Source: Gammaproteobacteria bacterium (lineage in GTDB: Bacteria; Pseudomonadota; Gammaproteobacteria; Pseudomonadales; Halieaceae). From it: a DNA stretch of 5,001 bases. The position numbers and the translations under genes are program-made. Positions 1-5,001 of this stretch are shown here, one piece after another (within the stretch, counting starts at the first letter, position 1; every line of letters starts with the position of its first letter). The stretch is from assembly GCA_029859085.1 (NCBI GenBank), contig JAOUDU010000263.1, positions 1 to 5,001 of the forward strand. Reading direction: 5' to 3'. The notes under the pieces are model-generated. The model saw nothing but the letters and a program-made list of their open reading frames with translations, searched no databases and was not told the DNA's origin.

Positions 1-2
1 AG

Positions 3-728
3 CTCGCCGAGCTCGACGTGATCCTGATGCGCAAGGACCCCCCCTTCGACAACGAGTACATCTACACCACCTACATCCTGGAGGAAGCGGAACGCCAGGG
101 CACGCTGGTGGTCAATCGCTGCCAGAGCCTGCGGGACTGCAACGAGAAAATCTTTGCCACCCGGTTCCCGCAATGCTGCCCCCCGGTGCTGGTGAGCGCC
201 GACAGGAAGCGTCTCAGGGCCTTTCACAAGCTGCACCAGGACGTCATTTTCAAACCCCTGGACGGCATGGGCGGGACCGGTATATTCCGGGTGCGCCCCG
301 ATGATCCCAACGTCAGCGTGATTCTTGAAATGCTCACCGGACACGGGCGCCAGACCATCATGGCCCAGCGCTTCATCCCGGAAATAATCCAGGGTGACAA
401 GCGCATCCTGGTAATCAACGGCGAACCGGTCCCCTACTGCCTGGCCCGCGTCCCCGAGGTCGGCGAGACCCGGGGCAACCTCGCGGCGGGCGGTTCCGGC
501 CGGCCCCAGCCCCTGTCGGACCGGGACCGCTGGATTGCCGGCCAGGTAGGCCCCTCCCTGCGGGAGAAAGGCCTGTTGTTCGTCGGCCTCGATATCATTG
601 GGGACTACCTGACCGAGATCAACGTCACCAGCCCCACCTGCATTCGCGAGATCGACAGCGGTTACAACACGGACATCGGCGGACAACTCATGGATTGCAT
701 TGCCCGGGTGCTGGAGCAACGGCGCTGA
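3..728 (+). CDS. gshB: Glutathione synthetase, 5'-truncated by the window edge
   Basis: Cytoplasmic ATP-dependent enzyme that joins gamma-glutamylcysteine and glycine to make glutathione, the second and last step of the pathway. The reading frame is open from base 3 (LAELDVILMRKDPP...), so the GTG at 18 is an internal codon and not the start. The E. coli enzyme is 316 residues; about 241 are present here, so roughly the first 75 are missing. Visible ATP-grasp hallmarks are the glycine-rich KPLDGMGG loop (252-275), the GETRGNLAAGG segment (462-494) and the C-terminal EINVTSPTCIREI metal/ATP-binding strand (615-653). Similarity to E. coli GshB as I remember it is high along the whole visible part, and all these motifs are intact. 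It is the first visible gene of the + strand cluster, 32 nt before the TonB-type gene with no terminator between them. Identity is close to certain; only the N-terminus and promoter are unseen. Confidence 0.97.
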   Translation, partial: LAELDVILMRKDPPFDNEYIYTTYILEEAERQGTLVVNRCQSLRDCNEKIFATRFPQCCPPVLVSADRKRLRAFHKLHQDVIFKPLDGMGGTGIFRVRPDDPNVSVILEMLTGHGRQTIMAQRFIPEIIQGDKRILVINGEPVPYCLARVPEVGETRGNLAAGGSGRPQPLSDRDRWIAGQVGPSLREKGLLFVGLDIIGDYLTEINVTSPTCIREIDSGYNTDIGGQLMDCIARVLEQRR

Positions 729-760
729 CAGCAACCTGCGAACCCGGATAAACTGCTCCC

Positions 761-1618
761 ATGTACTACCTCGAGGCGGGATACGGTAAACACAGTCGCT
801 TGCGCAACGCGGTGTTGCTGGCCATCGCGCTGCACGCCGCTATCCTGCTGGGCATTTCCTTCAGCTACGACCCGGATTCCTACCAGACCCCGCAGATAGA
901 GGTCACCCTGGCCACAAGGCCCGGCGAGCTCCCCGCCGAGGCGCACCATATCGCCCAGGCCAACCAGGAGGGCGGTGGCGAACCTGCCGACGTCGACCTG
1001 CTCACCAGCCCCAACAACGAGCTGTCAAGCGAGGGCGATGCCGGGCCGCAGGCCCTGATGGAGCCGCAGGAGGACACCAGCGAGCCGAGCCGGGAGGCGA
1101 TCACGACCGCCGCGGCCGCCCAGCAGGTAGTCACCACCGAGGAGCGGGAGCAGGAGCGACTGCCGTTGCAGGGAGTCAACCCGGAGGTCGACAAACTCAC
1201 CCGGGAACTGGCCGTGCTCGAAGCCGAGCTCGATGAACAGAGCCGCAACTATGCGCGGATGCCGAGAGTCAGGCGGCTGACATCGGTCTCCGCCCGGCAA
1301 TCCGTGGACGCGGCCTACCTGCTGGACTGGCAGCGGCGGGCGGAAGCAGTCGGCAACAAGTATTATCCCGAGGCCTCCGTTCGCTACGGTCTGTACGGCA
1401 GCCTGCGCCTGCTGGCGGTGATCCGCTCTGACGGCAGCCTGGAAGACATCCGGGTACTGTCTTCATCGGGTTACGCGGTGCTGGACGAGGCCGCGATCAA
1501 GACAGTGCGCATGGCCGCCCCCTACGCCCCGTTCCCCCCGGAGCTCAGGGCCACAACCGATAAGCTGGAGATCATCCGTACATGGACTTATGGGGATAAG
1601 GGGCTAAGCTCAAAGTAG
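761..1618 (+). CDS. tonB: Energy transducer TonB family protein (TonB3-like)
   Basis: Inner-membrane protein of 285 residues predicted to pass proton-motive energy from an ExbB/ExbD-type motor to an outer-membrane partner. One hydrophobic anchor lies at about residues 15-34, after a short basic cytoplasmic tail. It contains His25 (IALHAAILLG), at the place of the conserved membrane histidine of TonB. Residues 36-190 form a periplasmic linker that is strongly acidic and not the usual Pro-Lys/Pro-Glu type, with a probable short coiled coil at about 141-163. The C-terminal TonB domain spans about 190-278 (YYPEASVRYGLYGSLRL, VIRSDGSLEDIRVLSSSG, LDEAAIKTVRMAAPYAPFP). The ATG at 761 has no strong ribosome binding site; GGATAA at 746-751 is the nearest candidate. 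This start places the basic tail before the anchor, so it is preferred to later GTG/TTG codons. Position between gshB and yqgE matches P. aeruginosa tonB3, reported to be needed for twitching motility. Family is secure; a pilus role is inference. No exbB/exbD is seen here. Confidence 0.92.
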   Translation: MYYLEAGYGKHSRLRNAVLLAIALHAAILLGISFSYDPDSYQTPQIEVTLATRPGELPAEAHHIAQANQEGGGEPADVDLLTSPNNELSSEGDAGPQALMEPQEDTSEPSREAITTAAAAQQVVTTEEREQERLPLQGVNPEVDKLTRELAVLEAELDEQSRNYARMPRVRRLTSVSARQSVDAAYLLDWQRRAEAVGNKYYPEASVRYGLYGSLRLLAVIRSDGSLEDIRVLSSSGYAVLDEAAIKTVRMAAPYAPFPPELRATTDKLEIIRTWTYGDKGLSSK

Positions 1619-1656
1619 CGGCAGTAAACCCGCACTATTCATAGCCAGCCCAGCCC

Positions 1657-1664
1657 GGAAGGAG
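1657..1664 (+). promoter_or_regulatory. Ribosome binding site of yqgE
   Basis: GGAAGGAG lies 11 nt before the ATG at 1676. It is the best Shine-Dalgarno match in the + strand cluster and favours that ATG over the internal one at 1746, even though it gives a protein slightly longer at the N-terminus than the E. coli homologue. Confidence 0.75.
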
Positions 1665-1675
1665 CATTTCAAACT

Positions 1676-2266
1676 ATGTCGGGAAAATTTTCCGTCAATA
1701 CGGCCAGAAGCAGTGACTCCCTGCGCGATCATTTCCTGCTGGCCATGCCCTCGCTGTCCGAGGGCCTGTTTTCACAGAGCATTACCTACATCTGCGAACA
1801 CGGCGAGAGCGGGGCGATGGGGATTGTTATCAACCAGCCGCTGGATTTGTCGGTAGAGGAGATCTTCGAACACCTGGAGATAACCCCCACGCGGGATTTC
1901 TCCGACCTGCCCGTCATGGCGGGAGGCCCGGTGCAGATCGACCACGGCTTCGTGCTGCACCGCAACTGCCCCGCGAACTGGGAATCGAGCCTGAAAGTCA
2001 CCCCCGAGATCACCCTCACCACCTCCTGCGACATCCTGCGCGCCATCGCCACAGGTAACGGGCCCGCCGAACACCTGATCGCACTGGGTTATGCAGGTTG
2101 GGCCGCTGGCCAGCTGGAACAGGAACTGGCGGACAACAGCTGGCTCACCCTGCCCGCCGATGGCGACATTATCTTCAACACGCCCGCTCACCAGCGCCTG
2201 AGTGCCGCCGCCGCCCTGCTGGGAATAGACATCAACCTGATTTCGGGTGCGGCGGGGCACGCCTGA
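1676..2266 (+). CDS. yqgE: YqgE/AlgH family protein (UPF0301/DUF179)
   Basis: A 196-residue protein of the YqgE/AlgH family, predicted cytoplasmic, whose biochemical role is not settled. The Pseudomonas member, AlgH, was named as a regulator of alginate production. Family signatures appear in order: HFLLAMP (19-25), YICEH (38-42), GAMGIVIN (46-53), GGPV (83-86), GFVLH (91-95), LGYAGW (137-142), GQLEQEL (145-151) and NSWL (154-157). It ends in GAAGHA, close to the GVAGHA end of E. coli YqgE (187 residues as I recall it). There is no signal peptide or membrane segment. The N-terminus has about 13-14 polar residues before the conserved DHFLLAMP, and a good Shine-Dalgarno sequence supports this longer start. 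It lies 57 nt after the TonB-type gene and only 6 nt before ruvX. The yqgE-ruvX pairing is very common in gammaproteobacteria, so co-transcription is likely. Confidence 0.95.
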   Translation: MSGKFSVNTARSSDSLRDHFLLAMPSLSEGLFSQSITYICEHGESGAMGIVINQPLDLSVEEIFEHLEITPTRDFSDLPVMAGGPVQIDHGFVLHRNCPANWESSLKVTPEITLTTSCDILRAIATGNGPAEHLIALGYAGWAAGQLEQELADNSWLTLPADGDIIFNTPAHQRLSAAAALLGIDINLISGAAGHA

Positions 2267-2272
2267 CATCCG

Positions 2273-2704
2273 GTGACTCGCCGCGTCCGCTCAGTGCTGG
2301 CTTTTGACTTCGGCCTGGTCCAGATGGGCGTGGCCGTGGGCAACACGGAGCTGCGTTCCACCCAGCCGCTGTCCGTACTTCGGGCAAAGGAGGGGGTGCC
2401 CGACTGGCACATGGTTGAAAAGCTGGTTCGCGAGTGGCAGCCGGACCTGCTGGTGGTCGGCGACCCCCTGAATATGGATGGCAGCGACAGTGAGCTGTGC
2501 GAGCGCGCCCGCAAGTTCGCGCGGCGCCTGCATGGCCGGCTGGGCCTGCCGGTGGAAATGGTGGACGAGCGGTTGACCAGCTTCGAGGCGAAACAGATCA
2601 GCAGGGAGCAGGGGCACCGGGGCGACTACAAGCGCCGGCCCATCGACAGCCAGGCAGCGGAGCTGGTGCTGCAGAGCTGGCTGGGCGGGCAGCCCGAGCC
2701 CTAG
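2273..2704 (+). CDS. ruvX: Putative pre-16S rRNA nuclease / Holliday junction resolvase-like protein
   Basis: A 143-residue RNase H-fold protein of the YqgF/RuvX family (E. coli member 138 residues). The family is implicated in maturation of the 16S rRNA 5' end and was earlier annotated as a Holliday junction resolvase. The expected acidic residues are present: Asp12 in AFDFG, the DERLTS segment at 98-103, and Asp125 in PIDSQAAE. VVGDPLNMDG (61-70) and the middle EWQPD and ARKFARRLHGR stretches match the family well. Two usually conserved spots differ: FDFGLVQMGVA where FDFGTK.IGVA is usual, and GDPLNMDG where GLPLNMDG is usual. The start is GTG, 6 nt after the yqgE stop; the ribosome site is weak, so translational coupling is likely. 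A GTG at 2294 is a less likely start because it would cut into the beta strand that carries the catalytic Asp. The TAG stop overlaps the pilU stop on the other strand. Confidence 0.94.
   Translation: MTRRVRSVLAFDFGLVQMGVAVGNTELRSTQPLSVLRAKEGVPDWHMVEKLVREWQPDLLVVGDPLNMDGSDSELCERARKFARRLHGRLGLPVEMVDERLTSFEAKQISREQGHRGDYKRRPIDSQAAELVLQSWLGGQPEP
2701..2704. other. Shared palindromic stop CTAG of convergent ruvX and pilU
   Basis: The four bases CTAG hold the ruvX stop on the + strand (TAG, 2702-2704) and the pilU stop on the - strand (TAG, complement of 2701-2703). The two genes therefore overlap by 4 nt tail to tail. There is no intergenic space and no room for a terminator that lies outside coding sequence. 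Confidence 0.95.
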
Positions 2705-3849
2705 CGCCGGACGAACTTGCCGGGATCCGGCGTGTCGTAGGACAGGCCGAGCTCATCCCGGCTGGCCTTGGTGCCACCGGGCATTGTCTTGTCGAACATC
2801 TTGATCTGCAGGCGCACATCGTTGGCAGAATCGGCGTAGCGCAACGCGTCTTCCTTGCTGATCACACCTTCCTTGTAGGCCTTGACCAGGGACTGGTCCA
2901 GGGTCTGCATCCCCAGTTCGGTGGACTTGGCCATCAGGTCCTTGATCAGGTGCACCTCTCCCTTGCGGATATAATCCGCCACCAGGGGTGAATTCAGCAG
3001 CACCTCCACCACCGGCGCCCGACCCTTGCCGTCCTTGCGCGGCAACAACTGCTGCGCCACCATCGACTTCAGGTTCAGGGACAGGTCCATCCAGACCTGG
3101 TTGTGCAACTCCGCGGGGAAAAAGCTCTGGATGCGGTCCAGTGCCTGGTTGGCGTTGTTGGCGTGCAGCGTGCACAGGCAGAGGTGACCGGTCTCGGCAA
3201 AGGTCAGGGCCTGGGCCATTGTTTCAGCGGAGCGCACCTCGCCGATCATGATGACGTCCGGGGCCTGGCGCAGGGTGTTCTTCAGCGCTACATCAAAGGA
3301 CTCAGTGTCCATTCCCACTTCCCGCTGGGTGACGATGCAGTTGCCGTGTTCATGGATATACTCGATAGGGTCCTCAATGCTGATGATATGGCCGTGGCTA
3401 TTCTGGTTGCGATAGCCCACCATCGCCGCCAGGGAGGTCGACTTACCGGTTCCGGTCGCCCCGACGAATATCACCAGGCCGCGCTTGGTCATGGCCAGTT
3501 CCTTGATGATCTCCGGCAGCCCGAGTTCATCAATAGTCGGTATATTGGTCTGGATGCGCCGCACCACCAACCCGCATTTGCCCCGCTGCACAAAGGCGCT
3601 GGCGCGAAACCGGCCCAGGTCCTCGTAGCTCAGCGCATAGTTGCACTCGTGGTGCTGCAGGAAGGTCTGTTTCTGGTCCTCGCGCATGGTGGACAGCACC
3701 AGTTCCCGCGCCTCCTCATCGGAAAGCCGGGTCTCCGAGATCGGGAATATTTCGCCATCGACCTTGATGCTCGGTGGCGCGCCCGCGGATATGAACCCGT
3801 CCGACGCCTTGTCCTGTACCACCCGCTCCAGCAACTGCTCAATTTTCAT
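2701..3849 (-). CDS. pilU: Type IV pilus retraction ATPase PilU
   Basis: Cytoplasmic hexameric AAA+-type secretion ATPase, a paralogue and partner of PilT that supports pilus retraction and twitching motility. The 382 residues fit the PilU family, which is longer than PilT. An N-terminal PAS-like domain covers about 1-100, followed by the RecA-like ATPase core. Walker A is GATGTGKST (130-138), the Asp box is around SIEDPIEYIHE (157-167), Walker B is VIMIGEVRS with Glu204 (199-207), and the His box is ETGHLCLCTLHA (219-230). Where PilT carries AIRNLIRE, this protein has VADYIRKGE (289-297). It also has a charged C-terminal tail ending in KFVRR, and both features favour PilU over a second PilT. 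A GAGGGGG ribosome site sits 9 nt before the ATG. The gene follows pilT by 50 nt with no convincing terminator, so one operon is likely. Its TAG stop shares the CTAG palindrome with ruvX. Confidence 0.95.
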   Translation of the reverse strand: MKIEQLLERVVQDKASDGFISAGAPPSIKVDGEIFPISETRLSDEEARELVLSTMREDQKQTFLQHHECNYALSYEDLGRFRASAFVQRGKCGLVVRRIQTNIPTIDELGLPEIIKELAMTKRGLVIFVGATGTGKSTSLAAMVGYRNQNSHGHIISIEDPIEYIHEHGNCIVTQREVGMDTESFDVALKNTLRQAPDVIMIGEVRSAETMAQALTFAETGHLCLCTLHANNANQALDRIQSFFPAELHNQVWMDLSLNLKSMVAQQLLPRKDGKGRAPVVEVLLNSPLVADYIRKGEVHLIKDLMAKSTELGMQTLDQSLVKAYKEGVISKEDALRYADSANDVRLQIKMFDKTMPGGTKASRDELGLSYDTPDPGKFVRR

Positions 3850-3858
3850 CGTGCTTTA

Positions 3859-3865
3859 CCCCCTC
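3859..3865 (-). promoter_or_regulatory. Ribosome binding site of pilU
   Basis: Read on the - strand this is GAGGGGG, 9 nt before the pilU ATG (complement of 3847-3849). It supports that start and shows that pilU can be translated independently of pilT. Confidence 0.75.
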
Positions 3866-3899
3866 GTGTTGCCGCGATCACCAGTGTCTGGTCAAAAGA

Positions 3900-4934
3900 C
3901 TAGAAACTTTCCGGCATCCGCGCTTTCTCGCGGGCCACATCCCTGGTGATCACGCGTTTTTCGACCATCTCGTGCAGGCACTGGTCCATGGTTTGCATGC
4001 CCAGGGCACTGCCGGTCTGGATTGCAGAGTACATCTGGGCGACCTTGTCTTCCCTGATCAGGTTGCGGATCGCGGAGGTGCCGCGCATGATCTCGTGAGC
4101 GGCCACCCGACCGCCGGTGGCGCGCTTGAGCAGCGTCTGCGAAACCACCGCCTGCAGTGACTCCGAAAGCATGGAGCGCACCATGGATTTTTCCGCGGCG
4201 GGGAATACGTCGATCACCCTGTCGATGGTTTTTGCGGCGGAGGTGGTGTGCAGCGTGCCGAACACCAGGTGGCCGGTTTCCGCGGCCGTCAGGGCCAGCC
4301 GGATGGTCTCCAGGTCGCGCATCTCGCCCACCAGGATGATGTCCGGGTCCTCCCGCAACGCCGAGCGCAGCGCCTCGGCGAAGCCGTGGGTGTCGCGGTG
4401 CACCTCGCGCTGGTTCAACAGGCATTTCTTGCTCTCGTGGACGAATTCGATAGGGTCCTCGATGGTCAGGACATGTTCATACTTGTTGTCGTTGATGTAA
4501 TCGATCATCGCCGCCAGTGTGGTGGACTTGCCCGACCCGGTAGGACCGGTAACCAGCACCAGCCCCCGCGGCATCATGCAGATGTCGCGGAATACCTGGC
4601 CCATGCCCAGGTCTTCCATGGTCAGCACTTTCGACGGAATGGTACGGAATACGCCACCGGCACCCCGGTTCTGGTTGAAGGCGTTGACCCGGAAGCGGGC
4701 AACCCCCGGCACTTCAAAGGAAAAATCGGTTTCCAGGAACTCTTCGTAGTCCTTGCGCTGCTTGTCATTCATGATGTCATAGATGAGATCATGAACCTGC
4801 TTGTGATCCATCGGCGGCAGGTTGATGCGGCGAATATCGCCATCCACTCGAATCATTGGCGGCAGGCCCGCCGACAGGTGTAGGTCTGAGGCTCCCTGCT
4901 TGGCGCTGAACGCCAGAAGTTCTGTTATGTCCAT
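3900..4934 (-). CDS. pilT: Type IV pilus twitching motility ATPase PilT
   Basis: Cytoplasmic hexameric ATPase that powers disassembly (retraction) of type IV pili at the inner-membrane platform, giving twitching motility. The length, 344 residues, is the same as P. aeruginosa PilT. It opens with MDITELLAFSAKQGASDLHL, typical of the family. Motifs in order are Walker A GPTGSGKST (130-138), Asp box LTIEDPIEF (156-164), Walker B IILVGEMRD with Glu204 (199-207), and His box ETGHLVFGTLHT (219-230, His222 and His229). The C-terminal AIRNLIRE (288-295) is the motif reported to be needed for PilT retraction function and separates it from PilU and PilB. No key residue is missing. A G-rich ribosome site precedes the ATG. 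The gene is first in a pilT-pilU pair; its promoter is not evident in the 67 nt upstream that remain in the window. Confidence 0.98.
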   Translation of the reverse strand: MDITELLAFSAKQGASDLHLSAGLPPMIRVDGDIRRINLPPMDHKQVHDLIYDIMNDKQRKDYEEFLETDFSFEVPGVARFRVNAFNQNRGAGGVFRTIPSKVLTMEDLGMGQVFRDICMMPRGLVLVTGPTGSGKSTTLAAMIDYINDNKYEHVLTIEDPIEFVHESKKCLLNQREVHRDTHGFAEALRSALREDPDIILVGEMRDLETIRLALTAAETGHLVFGTLHTTSAAKTIDRVIDVFPAAEKSMVRSMLSESLQAVVSQTLLKRATGGRVAAHEIMRGTSAIRNLIREDKVAQMYSAIQTGSALGMQTMDQCLHEMVEKRVITRDVAREKARMPESF

Positions 4935-4937
4935 GTG

Positions 4938-4944
4938 CTCCCCC
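4938..4944 (-). promoter_or_regulatory. Ribosome binding site of pilT
   Basis: Read on the - strand this is GGGGGAG, ending 3 nt before the ATG. The spacing from the last bases is short, but the G run itself is in an acceptable place, and the N-terminal protein match confirms the start. Confidence 0.6.
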
Positions 4945-4957
4945 GTGCCGTCGGCAA

Positions 4958-4980
4958 CCCTGGCCGACTGTTCCCTGGCC
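4958..4980. repeat. Direct repeat CCCTGGCC x2 upstream of pilT
   Basis: CCCTGGCC occurs at 4958-4965 and again at 4973-4980, giving a 15-bp period with a 7-bp spacer. On the pilT strand it reads GGCCAGGG twice, 24-46 nt before the start codon. The repeat itself is plain in the sequence. A regulatory role is only a possibility, and a chance match in GC-rich DNA is also plausible. The rest of 4935-5001 shows no recognisable -10/-35 box. Confidence 0.5.
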
Positions 4981-5001
4981 TGCGCCGCCCGCCGGCAATT
5001 C

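Noticed and set aside
1619..1675. 57-nt gap between the TonB-type gene and yqgE, considered for a promoter
   Set aside because: I could not find a convincing -35/-10 pair; only the yqgE ribosome binding site is supported.
1772..2269. - strand frame (165 codons) opposite yqgE
   Set aside because: It is fully antisense to a strongly conserved gene and has low-complexity Gly/Val/Gln-rich content typical of a shadow frame.
2497..2991. + strand frame spanning the end of ruvX and the end of pilU
   Set aside because: It overlaps two well-supported genes out of frame, and its Ala/Gly/Arg-rich sequence has no recognisable fold.
3880..3892. Small inverted repeat ACCAG-TGT-CTGGT in the gap between pilT and pilU, considered as a terminator
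   Set aside because: The stem is only 5 bp and no T-run follows on the pilT strand, so it is unlikely to end transcription.
3103..3903. Long open frame (266 codons) on the + strand opposite pilU
   Set aside because: It lies antisense to a clear pilU gene and shows no family motif. Its composition reads as the mirror of the PilU codons, which is expected in GC-rich DNA with strong third-position bias.
4248..4883. Open frame (211 codons) on the + strand opposite pilT
   Set aside because: It is antisense to an intact pilT with every motif in place and has no recognisable domain, so it is a shadow frame.
1..5001. Search for a defence system, mobile element, CRISPR array, RNA gene or other unknown system
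   Set aside because: The six genes all belong to known families in an arrangement largely familiar from gammaproteobacteria, and they fill nearly all the DNA. No insertion ends, repeat arrays or unexplained gene-sized stretches remain.

Overview
The window is a compact, GC-rich stretch of bacterial chromosome with six genes and almost no spare DNA. Gene content and protein motifs point to a gammaproteobacterium that makes type IV pili, probably from the Pseudomonas / marine Cellvibrionales-like part of the class. This placement is inferred from gene neighbourhood and protein resemblance; no alignment was run.

Left block, + strand (1-2704): the 3' three quarters of gshB (glutathione synthetase), then a TonB-type energy transducer, yqgE/algH (UPF0301/DUF179) and ruvX/yqgF (RNase H-fold nuclease). 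The gaps are 32, 57 and 6 nt, with no terminator between genes, so this looks like one transcription unit. In Pseudomonas aeruginosa the same four genes lie in this order (gshB, tonB3, algH, ruvX) next to the pilGHIJK genes.

Right block, - strand (2701-4934): pilT, then pilU 49 nt downstream, encoding the paired retraction ATPases of the type IV pilus. The pilT 5' leader runs to the window edge and carries a short direct repeat but no promoter that I can recognise. The upstream neighbour lies outside the window.

The two blocks converge with no gap. The ruvX and pilU stop codons both lie in one CTAG palindrome (2701-2704), so the genes overlap by 4 nt tail to tail. In P. aeruginosa, pyrimidine genes (pyrR, pyrB, pyrC) follow ruvX; here they are absent and pilU/pilT take that place.

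The genes mix housekeeping jobs (glutathione synthesis, 16S rRNA processing) with pilus retraction and a TonB protein whose P. aeruginosa counterpart is linked to twitching motility. I see no defence system, mobile element, CRISPR array, tRNA or rRNA, and no sign of a new multi-gene system. The points worth a second look are the shared stop codons, the acidic linker of the TonB protein, the TonB-pilus neighbourhood, two changed motifs in RuvX and the repeat upstream of pilT.
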